A DNA stretch of 64,000 bases from Oligoflexia bacterium (GTDB lineage: Bacteria > Bdellovibrionota > Bacteriovoracia > Bacteriovoracales > Bacteriovoracaceae): the NCBI GenBank assembly GCA_024229115.1, contig JAAEST010000097.1:186001-250000 (forward strand), written 5' to 3'. Positions within the stretch are counted from its first letter, which is position 1. Every line of letters begins with the position of its first letter. Below are positions 27,184-35,255 of this stretch, piece after piece. Under the pieces are notes generated by a model. That model searched no databases. It was not told the origin of the DNA and saw nothing but the letters and a program-made list of their open reading frames with translations. A program made the translations under genes and the position numbers.

Positions 27184-27242
27184 GTCAATCATTGACACCG
27201 TTTCTACCTATATTACCTCATAGAAACGGTGGTTTTGTCAAT
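27184..27242 (-). promoter_or_regulatory. Large inverted repeat between fliT-like and Maf-like genes
   Basis: CACCGTTTCTA (27196-27206) pairs perfectly with TAGAAACGGTG (27221-27231). Outer ATTGAC (27191-27196) can pair with GTCAAT (27237-27242), and another GTCAAT lies at 27184-27189, so the pairing could switch. No run of T follows on either strand, so it is not a simple terminator. It lies in the 178-base gap that separates the fliDST genes from the glycosyltransferase operon. A processing site, attenuator or operator is possible. Confidence 0.5.
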
Positions 27243-27293
27243 TTCGGTGGTGCCAATTTGGCTTTTGCTTGAACTAATTACACAGGTAATTTT

Positions 27294-27698
27294 CTATTTA
27301 ACATTGTTTAAGTTATAGCCCTTAAACTTCTGTGAAATCTTATAGATATCACCAATTTCTTTACCAACATTTGTTTTCATTTCATTTAACATTTCAATGA
27401 TTTCATTATCTTTGGCTTGAACAGAATTAATCTGATCACTAAGGTCAAATGACCATGACTTGATAATCTCGATATTCTCTTTTGTAAGTTCTTCTTGAGG
27501 TAAGTTATTAATAAAAGACTCAATTCTTGAGTAAACTTCTTTACTCAGGTTTATAACATGGTCTCTGTTATCAATGAAAAATTCGATCTTATCAACATCA
27601 TCATTTTTCATTGCCACAATAAGGTTATTTGTAGACTTATTAATAGCATCAAAAATATCCGTGTGAATCATTATATATTCAATACATCTTTCAATCAT
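27294..27698 (-). CDS. FliT-like flagellar chaperone (putative)
   Basis: A 134-residue, all-helical, acidic protein directly after fliS, whose stop overlaps its start by one base. FliT is the small chaperone for the filament cap FliD, and in many genomes follows fliD-fliS. There are no unambiguous FliT motifs, so the call rests mainly on size, predicted helices and gene order. An internal ATG near 27671 (MIHTDIFDA) is an alternative start. Confidence 0.6.
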   Translation of the reverse strand: MIERCIEYIMIHTDIFDAINKSTNNLIVAMKNDDVDKIEFFIDNRDHVINLSKEVYSRIESFINNLPQEELTKENIEIIKSWSFDLSDQINSVQAKDNEIIEMLNEMKTNVGKEIGDIYKISQKFKGYNLNNVK

Positions 27699-28105
27699 TA
27701 TTCTTCCTTCGCTTCAGGCTTTGATGCCTTTTCTTTTCTAAGTTCTTTAATTGCTTGTGTCCAACCTTCATACAAAGTGTTTAAAACATTGAGGCACCCT
27801 TCTAGAGGAGCTTTATCAATTTTTAAATTGGCTTGAGTACTTGAGTAGAGCATGTAATCGTAAAGTGATGATAATTCTTTCGCAACTTCTCCACCAATTT
27901 CAAAATCTAAACTATTATTAAGTTCGATAACAATGTCTTGAAACTTACCAATGAACTCACCCTTTTTAGGGATATTCTTTTCATCAATTGCTTCAATTGC
28001 CTTCTTAACATTCTTAATAGCTGCTTGATAAAGCATTAGTAAGATCTGTTCTTTACTAGCTGTATGAATTGAAGTTTTTTTGTAAGCGCCGAGTCCGTAA
28101 CTCAT
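27698..28105 (-). CDS. fliS: Flagellin export chaperone FliS
   Basis: A 135-residue helical chaperone that keeps flagellin unpolymerised before export. The N-terminal YGLGAYKKTSIHTASKEQIL matches the FliS pattern (Y..Y......tas...L...Ly), followed by MLYQAAIKNVKKA and a central LYDYMLYSSTQANLK (the LYxYMxxxL segment). A ribosome site AGGAGG lies 6-7 bases before the ATG. The gene lies 17 bases after fliD. Confidence 0.93.
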   Translation of the reverse strand: MSYGLGAYKKTSIHTASKEQILLMLYQAAIKNVKKAIEAIDEKNIPKKGEFIGKFQDIVIELNNSLDFEIGGEVAKELSSLYDYMLYSSTQANLKIDKAPLEGCLNVLNTLYEGWTQAIKELRKEKASKPEAKEE

Positions 28106-28122
28106 TTTTGCCTCCTAATATA

Positions 28123-29511
28123 TTATCCTAACTGCTGTACTTGCGGTGTTTGGGCTCCAAGAGCGGCGAGTCCAGATCCTTGTGCTTGGATTCTAGAAAT
28201 CGTTCCCTCTAAACGAGCAAATTTATCTTTTAAATTTTTTTCTTTTTGATTAATGATTCTCTGTCTTTGTTCAATTCTTCTATCAATCTGATCAATTTTA
28301 GACTGAAGACCAGACTTTCTAGTTGTAAGAATACCATCTGGGAATTTTAATGCTTGCTTTGCAAACTCACCAAAATTATCGATAAAGCCTTTTGACTTTG
28401 TTCCATCTTCTCTAAAGCGTCCTACGAGAACTTCACTAACAATATTATAATTTTTGGCCAGAACAGCTTCAAACTTTTTCTGATCTACAGCAAGTAAACC
28501 ATCTCTTTGAAAAGTAATTCCGATATCAGACAATCTTTTAAACCCATCAGATGTTTCAACATCCTGAAAAACAGCATTTCTAACTCTTCCTTCAATTGTT
28601 TGAAGAATGATGTCACCACCAAGTGTTCTTGATGTATCTGTATTTTCATCGAGGTTATTTTGTTCTTTAATAAATCCTAAAACTTTATTGATACTATCAA
28701 CGAAGTCATTAATTTTTCCTGTTACAGCATCTTTATCTTCACCAACCTGAATACTAAACTCTTCACCTGGTTTCGCTTTCTTAAGATCAATAGTCATCCC
28801 CGGAATTAGATCTTTTACAGTATTCTCAGGAACTTCAACTTCGAAGCCATCAATCTTTACGACTGCATCCTTGGCTTCTCTTTCTTGCTCTAGGTAAAAG
28901 TCATCTTCACCATCTACGAAATAGAAATATGGAAATTCAGCTCTTTGTCCATCACCTGTTTCAGATAGACTGAGAAGTAGGCGATAAGGATTTTCTGAAC
29001 CTGAACCATCATCAATAACAGTTGCATTAAGACCGTTGTCAGAGTCTTTGTTAATCATTTTGGCAATTCCGTTGAGGCTTGAATTATCTGAATCAACGTA
29101 AATCTCTCTGCTTTCTCCGTTAGGTAGAAAGTACTGAATAAAGCCAACACCAAGATAGCTTTCATCTTTGTCGGCAAAACCTGAGCTCATTGCCGAAGAT
29201 TTTTGTGCAAGTGAAACAACCTCAAACTGATAGTTACCATTTCCAGCAACGTTTTTATCAACAGTGACATCTACAATGTCGTTATTAGTATCTACTTTTA
29301 ATTCTTTTAGAGAACGTGCATTTCCATTGGCCAATACATTTGACCTTACCTCTTTCATGAGGGCAGTAAGTTCATCAACGAGTGCTTGCTTATCTTTGAT
29401 CTTCCCTTTTCGACCTTCCATTTTCTTTAAAGGGATTTTTTCAGCCTCGATAATTTGCTTAACAATGTCTTTCGGCAAACCCGTATTAATAGAGCCAAAA
29501 GATATTCCCAA
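28123..29511 (-). CDS. fliD: Flagellar filament cap protein FliD
   Basis: A 462-residue protein that caps the growing filament. The N-terminal FliD domain begins SFGSINTGLPKDIVKQIIEAEKIPL, and the C-terminal domain has INDFVDSINKVLGFIKEQNNL, TLGGDIILQTIEGRVRN, LSDIGITFQRDGLLAVD and a final coiled coil IDQIDRRIEQRQRII. The ATG follows AGGAGGATC. It heads the minus-strand fliD-fliS-fliT-like set. Length is usual. Confidence 0.95.
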   Translation of the reverse strand: MGISFGSINTGLPKDIVKQIIEAEKIPLKKMEGRKGKIKDKQALVDELTALMKEVRSNVLANGNARSLKELKVDTNNDIVDVTVDKNVAGNGNYQFEVVSLAQKSSAMSSGFADKDESYLGVGFIQYFLPNGESREIYVDSDNSSLNGIAKMINKDSDNGLNATVIDDGSGSENPYRLLLSLSETGDGQRAEFPYFYFVDGEDDFYLEQEREAKDAVVKIDGFEVEVPENTVKDLIPGMTIDLKKAKPGEEFSIQVGEDKDAVTGKINDFVDSINKVLGFIKEQNNLDENTDTSRTLGGDIILQTIEGRVRNAVFQDVETSDGFKRLSDIGITFQRDGLLAVDQKKFEAVLAKNYNIVSEVLVGRFREDGTKSKGFIDNFGEFAKQALKFPDGILTTRKSGLQSKIDQIDRRIEQRQRIINQKEKNLKDKFARLEGTISRIQAQGSGLAALGAQTPQVQQLG

Positions 29512-29589
29512 AAGATCCTCCTGATCTGATGTTTTTAAAGATGCTCAAAGTTTCTACTTTACGCATCATACTGCTTATAGAATATCAAA

Positions 29590-29597
29590 ATATCGGC
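29590..29597 (-). promoter_or_regulatory. Possible sigma-28 -10 element for fliD
   Basis: The minus strand reads GCCGATAT here (7 of 8 with the sigma-28 -10 consensus), about 80 bases upstream of fliD. At the N11 distance the upstream octamer is GGCTCAAC, which is a poor -35. Only the -10 part is supported. Confidence 0.3.
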
Positions 29598-29676
29598 TGA
29601 GACGTTAGGTTGAGCCTATAGGGGCAACAATTGCAGGGTATAAGTGGTAAAATAATTTTAATCAGTTAGAATAGAA

Positions 29677-29710
29677 AAGCCGGCTTTTGGGGAGCCGGCT
29701 TAACTTTTTT
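29677..29710 (+). terminator. Terminator-like hairpin between divergent genes
   Basis: AAGCCGGCT (29677-29685) pairs perfectly with AGCCGGCTT (29693-29701) around TTTGGGG, then AAC and six T. It is an intrinsic terminator by shape, yet lies between fliD (minus) and the membrane protein gene (plus), with no annotated gene ending into it. It could end a short RNA from about 29560-29676 or act as an attenuator in the leader of the gene at 29755. Confidence 0.65.
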
Positions 29711-29754
29711 GGGTAGATTAGTAGGTTGTTTTCTTACTAAATTTATCGGGTATT

Positions 29755-31257
29755 ATGGATAAAACTTTAGAAAAAAAATCAGGTATTATCTTTTTAAAGT
29801 CAAAATTCTTTATAATTCGGATAGTTACGTACTTCGGATTATTGCTCTTACCTATCTGGGCCCAGAAATCACTTGAGTTAAATCCTTTGTTTCAACTTCT
29901 TTTGATGTGCTTATATTCCATGTTTATGGCCTCTCAGTGGTTCTTGCTTGGTAAGGAGATAGATCATAGGCTTAAAATCTATTTTAGGGTGAATTCGAGC
30001 CTCGATCGAGTCGTCTATCGGCTCTTTCTAGGAATGTTCTCATTCATGCTTATATTTAATGTACTAAGTTTGTTGCCTAATAAGTGGATTTATAACTCTT
30101 TCTGGATCATTTGGGTTTCTCTTGGGATTTTCTATTCATGGCCGACCAGAGGAAAGATAATTAAAGAGTCGGTTTCTACTCATCTGGGTGAGTTTCGCTA
30201 TCTCGACTCTTTTGAAAAAACATTGGTCGCTCTCACCTGTATCCTCTTTGTTTTCTCTTTTCCTGAACTTCCCTCTTTTACGAATGAATCAGCCTTAAAG
30301 CTTTTCTTTGATCAAAAAGAGCATGTTAGTGCTTATATGTGGAATTTCTTAAGAGTGAGTTACTTCCCTTTTTATAAATATCCAGAGCTTCTCAGAATTG
30401 GCTGGTCGACACACTTTTATATGATAGGAATCGGTTTCTATCTTTTGAACTTCTATGCTTTACTGCGTTTCTTTGTTTCAAGAAGACTTTCTTTATTAGG
30501 TATTTTTGCAGTTTTATCTTCGTGGTCATTAAGCAAAATTTTAGTAAGTGACCCTGGAGCAAGTTTAAGCGGGACCTATTCCCTATTATGGATCTGGAGT
30601 TTGGTTTGGGTTACAAAGAGCTCAACTTATAGAACAGGATTATTTCTGGGACTGGTAAGTTTCTATGGAACAGTTGTAAACACTAGCTGGCTTACTTTAA
30701 TGCCTGTTCAAATGATACTAACCTATTTCTACTTTCTTAAAGATAAGACAACTTGGTTTAAAAAACAGTTACTGAGATACACTCTCTTAGGTGTAATACT
30801 TTCTCTTTCTGTTTTATTAATAGACAAAGAACATGCTTCATTTCAGTTCTTAATGGGCTCCAACTTCTTAGATAATTTTTATATTATCTTTAAAAGAAAA
30901 GCATTCTTTGTATTGTCGTTCTTTGGTTTTATTGTTGTTTTTCTAAAGTATGTCTTTCCAAATATTAAGTTAGTTAAGAATTTAAAATTTCAAACTGACC
31001 GTGTTGACCAGTTAATACTATGTTATTTGGTATTAATTTTATCTTGTTTGTATGCTGACATAAGTTTAATAAATAACTTTTCTACTATGTGGCTACTTGC
31101 TCTTTTTAGCCTATTTCCATTAGAGGTAATCTTCCAAAACATTAGCAGGCTTAGGTCTTCGCGAAATATGATCTATCTGATTTATATTTTAATTTGCTTA
31201 CTAGATAGTCACTTTGAAGGAAGGGTTAAAATCTTTTTAAGAATCCTTGATATATAA
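29755..31257 (+). CDS. Unknown polytopic membrane protein
   Basis: A 500-residue, strongly hydrophobic protein with about twelve predicted membrane segments. I recognise no family. A non-membrane loop with SFTNESALKLFFDQKEHVSAYMWNFLRVSYFPFYKY near residues 180-215 would be periplasmic, and DPGASLSGTYSLL follows. The overall look is that of GT-C or O-antigen-ligase/mannosyltransferase type proteins, but no signature is visible. It has no close partner; the ribosome site before ATG 29755 is weak. Confidence 0.7.
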   Translation: MDKTLEKKSGIIFLKSKFFIIRIVTYFGLLLLPIWAQKSLELNPLFQLLLMCLYSMFMASQWFLLGKEIDHRLKIYFRVNSSLDRVVYRLFLGMFSFMLIFNVLSLLPNKWIYNSFWIIWVSLGIFYSWPTRGKIIKESVSTHLGEFRYLDSFEKTLVALTCILFVFSFPELPSFTNESALKLFFDQKEHVSAYMWNFLRVSYFPFYKYPELLRIGWSTHFYMIGIGFYLLNFYALLRFFVSRRLSLLGIFAVLSSWSLSKILVSDPGASLSGTYSLLWIWSLVWVTKSSTYRTGLFLGLVSFYGTVVNTSWLTLMPVQMILTYFYFLKDKTTWFKKQLLRYTLLGVILSLSVLLIDKEHASFQFLMGSNFLDNFYIIFKRKAFFVLSFFGFIVVFLKYVFPNIKLVKNLKFQTDRVDQLILCYLVLILSCLYADISLINNFSTMWLLALFSLFPLEVIFQNISRLRSSRNMIYLIYILICLLDSHFEGRVKIFLRILDI

Positions 31258-31277
31258 ATCAGTTTTTGTGTTACACT
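31247..31277 (+). promoter_or_regulatory. Possible sigma-70 promoter of the 74-residue gene
   Basis: TTGATA (31247-31252) and TACACT (31272-31277) are separated by 19 bases, which is longer than ideal. Transcription would start near 31284, 25 bases before the CTG start at 31309. Confidence 0.35.
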
Positions 31278-31308
31278 ATTAATAAGGAAACTTTTAGGGA
31301 GTACTTCT

Positions 31309-31533
31309 CTGTTTAGAACACAACTTACAAAAGATCTTTACGATCAGTTCTTAAACTCAAATCAGTTAAATCGTTCTGAAATGCCTTCTGCACCTTATGT
31401 TTATGTAGACTCTAGTACTGGTGAGATTCGTTATCTTGCAAACGTACTTGAATCTCATGGACCTGAGTCAGAGATCATGGCCGTTTCTATTGCGAGCGAG
31501 GGTGATTTAGAGTTCTTAAGCACTGAAGACTAA
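31309..31533 (+). CDS. 74-residue protein of unknown function, apparent CTG start
   Basis: The frame is open from 31258 to TAA at 31531-31533 without ATG, GTG or TTG near its front. The only well-placed candidate start is CTG 31309, with AGGGAG (31296-31301) seven bases upstream. The product has basic N-terminal residues (RTQLTKDLYDQF) and an acidic tail ending SEGDLEFLSTED; PSAPYVYVDSSTGEIRYL looks like a folded beta pair. Codon use is like that of its neighbours. An internal ATG at about 31381 would leave only 50 residues. The function is unknown. Confidence 0.6.
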   Translation: MFRTQLTKDLYDQFLNSNQLNRSEMPSAPYVYVDSSTGEIRYLANVLESHGPESEIMAVSIASEGDLEFLSTED

Positions 31534-31952
31534 ACCTCTTTTGTCGCCATTAAACCATGTTATTGTCGCGTTTTAGCAACGTTAGACGTTTTCTTCACAA
31601 TTTTTCACGTTAAAAAAATATATTGAGTTAAGACCCTGTAAGATTTGTTAGAATAAGATCAAAATTGTGAATAACTAGCATAAAAGTGGGGATAACCTCA
31701 TAAATAATGCATGGTGAGAAATAATTCAGTGAGAAAAACCTCGGTAAGATATCGATTTTACAAGAGAACCTTTTTAGTAGGGTTTTGTACTTTGTGTACA
31801 CTAGAGATGAAGCAAAATGTGGATAACTTTGTACTTTTTGTGGATAAAATGTTCAAGTCAAGTAAAATTGCGAGTTATTTTAAGAAAATGTCAGATGAGC
31901 AACGCGTAATCTGTCATTTTTTTAAACGCTGGTTGTTAAAAGTGGGGTCAAA
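31534..31952 (+). other. Non-coding region with DnaA-box cluster (possible replication origin or DnaA-binding site)
   Basis: No convincing gene is present in these 419 bases. Two perfect DnaA boxes, TGTGGATAA, lie at 31818-31826 and 31839-31847, 21 bases apart in the same orientation. One-mismatch copies, TGTGAATAA (31666-31674) and TGGGGATAA (31687-31695), are also 21 bases apart and in the same orientation. A weaker TTCTTCACA is at 31591-31599. An A/T run (TTAAAAAAATATATTGAGTT) around 31610-31629 could be an unwinding element. TTTGTACTTT occurs at 31784-31793 and 31828-31837. dnaA/dnaN are not adjacent, so origin status is unproven. Confidence 0.6.
31784..31837 (+). repeat. Direct repeat TTTGTACTTT within DnaA-box region
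   Basis: Identical ten-base copies lie at 31784-31793 and 31828-31837, 44 bases apart, each followed by TGTG or TTGTG. The second is directly before a DnaA box. They may be iteron-like sites. Confidence 0.45.
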
Positions 31953-32654
31953 ATGGATTTTAAGAAATATTTTGATGAAATAGAAAGAGAAGTAAGAAAA
32001 ATTTTTGAGAACAATGCAAAACTTGAGATTGATAGAAAAAAAGATAATACATTTGTAACTAATATTGATCTTGAAATTGATAAAGTTATTAAACAAATAT
32101 CCAAAAAATATTTTCAATTTAATTATTACTCAGAGGAAACAATACCTAGAGAATTTAGTTTTCCTCTCTTAATTGTAGATCCCATAGATGGAACTAAGGG
32201 CCTTATAGAAAACAATGGAGAATATTGTGTTTCAGTTGCTTTTGTAAGCGAAGAAAATAACTGGGGCTGGCTCTATTATCCAAGTGAAAGTTATTCAGTA
32301 TTTTCTGAAGAAGACAAAACACAACTAGAAGAGACAGAAAGTGGTTATGGACTAGTCTCAAGAAGTGATTACAAGAAAGGTTTATTTAAAGAATCAAGTC
32401 TAATTAGACCTATGGGGAGTATAGCTAAAAAGCTCGGATATTTATCAGAAGGTAAGTGTAAGTTTGTCTTTAGTAAAACACCAAAAAACATATGGGATAT
32501 TGCGGCTGGAACTATTCTGTGTGAAAGAAAAAACTTATTTCTATATGGTAAAAATGGTAGAATAAAAAACTACCAAGAATACTATGAGGGACCTCTTTTG
32601 TGGTGTTCTGAAAATGACTATGAAGAACTTTGGGATGCAATGAATGAACTTTAA
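31953..32654 (+). CDS. Inositol monophosphatase-family phosphatase (CysQ-like)
   Basis: A 233-residue metal-dependent phosphatase. VTNIDLEIDKVI (D-x-x-x-x metal region), YYSEETIP (the EE motif), IVDPIDGTKGLIE (DPIDGT) and NIWDIAAGTIL (WD-A) are the metal and substrate residues of the family. DGTK rather than DGTxNF suggests the CysQ side (3'-phosphoadenosine 5'-phosphate phosphatase), but the specificity is not certain. ATG 31953 is preceded by a weak AGTGGGG. Its end overlaps rlmE by 11 bases. Confidence 0.85.
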   Translation: MDFKKYFDEIEREVRKIFENNAKLEIDRKKDNTFVTNIDLEIDKVIKQISKKYFQFNYYSEETIPREFSFPLLIVDPIDGTKGLIENNGEYCVSVAFVSEENNWGWLYYPSESYSVFSEEDKTQLEETESGYGLVSRSDYKKGLFKESSLIRPMGSIAKKLGYLSEGKCKFVFSKTPKNIWDIAAGTILCERKNLFLYGKNGRIKNYQEYYEGPLLWCSENDYEELWDAMNEL

Positions 32655-33243
32655 AGTTAAAGATCACTATTTCAAAAAAGCTAAAAAAGATAACTATCTT
32701 GCAAGAAGTATTTATAAGCTAGAAGAAATAGATAAAAAATTTAAAGTAATGGAGAAGGGAAACAGAGTCGTAGATTTAGGTTATCACCCTGGTAGTTGGA
32801 TGCAATATACAGCGAGAAAAATTGGTCCAGAGGGTATGGCAGTAGGGATTGATATTCGTCCATTAAATAAAGCATTGCTCCCTCTTAAAAATGTTAAAAT
32901 TTTTGAAAAAGATATTTTTGATGTGCAAACAACAGAGGATCTCGGCGAGACAGACAAGTTTGATGTTGTAATTTCAGATATGGCACCTAATACAACAGGA
33001 ATTAAATCTGTAGATCAAGATAGAAGTTTAAATCTTGTTGAAAAAGTTTTTGAAATTTTACCGGTGTTTTTGAAAGCCAATGGGAATTTAGTAATAAAAG
33101 TGTTTGATTCTCATGCAGCTCAGTCATATTTAAAATCACAAAAAAAGAAATTTAAAGATTTTCAATTTCTTAAGCCGAAATCAACGAGATCTGTGTCAAA
33201 AGAATTTTTTGTAATTGGGAAAGGTTATGTCGTTGAAGATTAG
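32644..33243 (+). CDS. rlmE: 23S rRNA (uridine2552-2'-O)-methyltransferase
   Basis: A 199-residue RrmJ/FtsJ methyltransferase acting on the large ribosomal subunit. ARSIYKLEEIDKKF holds the first catalytic lysine, VVDLGYHPGSWMQY the SAM loop, ISDMAPNTTGIKSVDQ the aspartate, LVIKVF the second lysine, and SKEFFVIG the glutamate, completing the K-D-K-E set. Overlaps with both neighbours indicate one operon: cysQ-like, rlmE, transpeptidase, lepB. Confidence 0.95.
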   Translation: MNFKVKDHYFKKAKKDNYLARSIYKLEEIDKKFKVMEKGNRVVDLGYHPGSWMQYTARKIGPEGMAVGIDIRPLNKALLPLKNVKIFEKDIFDVQTTEDLGETDKFDVVISDMAPNTTGIKSVDQDRSLNLVEKVFEILPVFLKANGNLVIKVFDSHAAQSYLKSQKKKFKDFQFLKPKSTRSVSKEFFVIGKGYVVED

Positions 33244-34471
33244 TAAAAGAGAAGTAAAGCTACTTTCGTTTATAATTGTCGCTTCAAGTGCAATCGCATT
33301 AGCAATCTATTCTAATATTCTAGATAAGAGAGAAGAAAGAAAGAGAATGGCCATCGAAAATGCAATTTATGAAACACATAAAAGAATTATCAATGAAGAA
33401 GTCATTCAAAAAGAATATGAAGTAGAAGATACAAAGATTGAATTGACTCTAAAAGAAGAATGGCAGAACTTTCTACAAAAAGCTTTGAAAAGAAATTCAA
33501 ATTATTTTACATCAGTTACAGTTATCGATAACAATACTGGAGAGATTATAGGTCTTTATGGAAGAGGGCGTGGAACTAAAGAAAATGCAAATAATTTACT
33601 TTTCTCTGCAACACATCCTGCAGCAAGTTTGTTCAAAATTGTTAGCTCCGCTGAGCTTATGAATAACCAAAAAATTGAACCAGAAACTAAGTTTTCCTAC
33701 AGAGGAAGAGGAACAACGCTCTATAAGTATCAGCTGAAAGATAAGATAACGAAGTGGAGTAGAAAAATTAACTTTAAAAGGGCTTTTGCACTTTCTAATA
33801 ATGTCATTTTTGGCAAGGCTGCCATAAAAAATACAAATGCTGTTGAGCTAACAAAAATGGCAGACTCATTTGGTTTCAACAGGGATATTCTCACTAATCT
33901 AAAGCTAAAGTTGAGTCAGTACCGAATGGCAGAGTCTCAATATCAGTTAGCGGAAATAGCTTCAGGATTTAATAAGAAAACACTAACTACACCGATACAT
34001 GCTGCCTTTCTAAGTCATGTTATTGCAACGGATTCTCCGGTACATACTTTAAGTCTCATCAAGGGAATTAATCTCGCAGGTGAAGAAGTGGAAACATCTC
34101 CCAAAAGAGTTGTTTCAAATATTGATCAAGAACTACGAGATGATGTTTTCAATCTAATGGAGTACACAGTTCAAAATGGGACTGCGAGGTCATTGATTAG
34201 AAGAATGAGATACTCTACAAGAAAGAAATTCAATATAGGTGCAAAGACGGGATCGATTACAGGGGGTATCCCTTCCGGAAAACGTGAGTGGCTAACTTTC
34301 TTTATTCAGCCGAATGAAGGGGACGATAAGGGGATTAGTGTAAGCATCATGAATATTTATGATAAAAAGTGGTATCAAAAACCGTCATATTTTGGCCGTA
34401 AAGTTATAAATTTTTATACAAAATCAAAAGAGATCGAGTTCAAGAGGCTTAGTGTAAATGGAAGTAAGTGA
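33227..34471 (+). CDS. Penicillin-binding transpeptidase-domain protein
   Basis: About 414 residues. One N-terminal membrane anchor (LLSFIIVASSAIALAIY) is followed by a coiled stretch and a transpeptidase domain. The serine motif is S134-L-F-K (HPAASLFKIV), the SxN motif is S190-N-N192, and K340-T-G (GAKTGSITGG) is the third. No PBP dimer or transglycosylase domain is present, so it is short for a class B PBP and may be a specialised DD- or LD-type crosslinker or a D,D-carboxypeptidase-like enzyme. ATG 33227 follows GGGAAAGG. It overlaps rlmE by 17 bases and lepB by 14. Confidence 0.85.
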   Translation: MSLKISKREVKLLSFIIVASSAIALAIYSNILDKREERKRMAIENAIYETHKRIINEEVIQKEYEVEDTKIELTLKEEWQNFLQKALKRNSNYFTSVTVIDNNTGEIIGLYGRGRGTKENANNLLFSATHPAASLFKIVSSAELMNNQKIEPETKFSYRGRGTTLYKYQLKDKITKWSRKINFKRAFALSNNVIFGKAAIKNTNAVELTKMADSFGFNRDILTNLKLKLSQYRMAESQYQLAEIASGFNKKTLTTPIHAAFLSHVIATDSPVHTLSLIKGINLAGEEVETSPKRVVSNIDQELRDDVFNLMEYTVQNGTARSLIRRMRYSTRKKFNIGAKTGSITGGIPSGKREWLTFFIQPNEGDDKGISVSIMNIYDKKWYQKPSYFGRKVINFYTKSKEIEFKRLSVNGSK

Positions 34472-35255
34472 AACTGAAGAAGTTGTAACTGAAAAATTTA
34501 GCATTAAAAAATTACTATTGAAAAAAATAGTAGTCATACCTTTATCTATTATTTTCTTCGTAAGCATAATGACTTCTTCTTTTTTAGCACCATTTAGAAT
34601 TCCATCCGGATCAATGATGCCAACTCTATTAATTGGAGACTTCATCCTTGTTGATAAAACAGCATATGGAATTAAATTGCCATATACTGACACTACTGTA
34701 GGCGATTTTGAGATTAAAAGAGTAAGTTTAACTAAGAGAACAAGGCCCGAAAGAGGTGATATCGTTGTTTTCAAATGGCCAGAATCACCTAAAATTTTCT
34801 ATATAAAGCGAGTTATTGGCCTACCAGGTGACATAATAAAAATTGAGAAAAAGAGAATCATTCTAAATGGTAAACCATTAGAGATAACTGAAATGGACGA
34901 TTCTGAAATTTCACCTTATTTAGTTAAAGAGAATAAAAATTATAGTATGAAATATTTTAAATCTACACTTGGTAAACGTGATTACTATTATCAAATTGAT
35001 CAGGATAATTATTTCAAACAAAACTTTGGACAAGTCTTAGTTCCAAAGAATTCACTCTTTGTTCTTGGTGATAATAGAGACTTTTCATTCGATAGTCGCT
35101 TCTGGGGCTTTGTTCCAATTGACAATGTTGTAGGGAAGGCCACAAATGTTTGGTTTAGTTTGAGTATTCCGGGATGGAACTCTAGAAATGAACCTTATAA
35201 AGAAGTGTCTGAGGTTATCTTTAGACCAGGACGAATAGGTAGCTCAGTTCACTAA
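34458..35255 (+). CDS. lepB: Signal peptidase I
   Basis: A 265-residue membrane-bound serine protease that removes signal peptides. Catalytic S52 sits in FRIPSGSMMPTL after one membrane segment; catalytic lysine about K117 is in IFYIKRVIGLPGD; the C-terminal GDNRDFSFDSRFWGFV is box E. An N-terminal cytoplasmic tail precedes the membrane helix. The gene converges with mutS2, overlapping its 3' end by 12 bases. Confidence 0.95.
   Translation: MEVSETEEVVTEKFSIKKLLLKKIVVIPLSIIFFVSIMTSSFLAPFRIPSGSMMPTLLIGDFILVDKTAYGIKLPYTDTTVGDFEIKRVSLTKRTRPERGDIVVFKWPESPKIFYIKRVIGLPGDIIKIEKKRIILNGKPLEITEMDDSEISPYLVKENKNYSMKYFKSTLGKRDYYYQIDQDNYFKQNFGQVLVPKNSLFVLGDNRDFSFDSRFWGFVPIDNVVGKATNVWFSLSIPGWNSRNEPYKEVSEVIFRPGRIGSSVH

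Noticed and set aside
31711-31983. 90-codon frame on the plus strand through the DnaA-box region
   Set aside because: It has no ribosome site, its codon use and residues (many K, F, V from TGTGGATAA copies) look accidental, and it runs into the cysQ-like gene in another frame.
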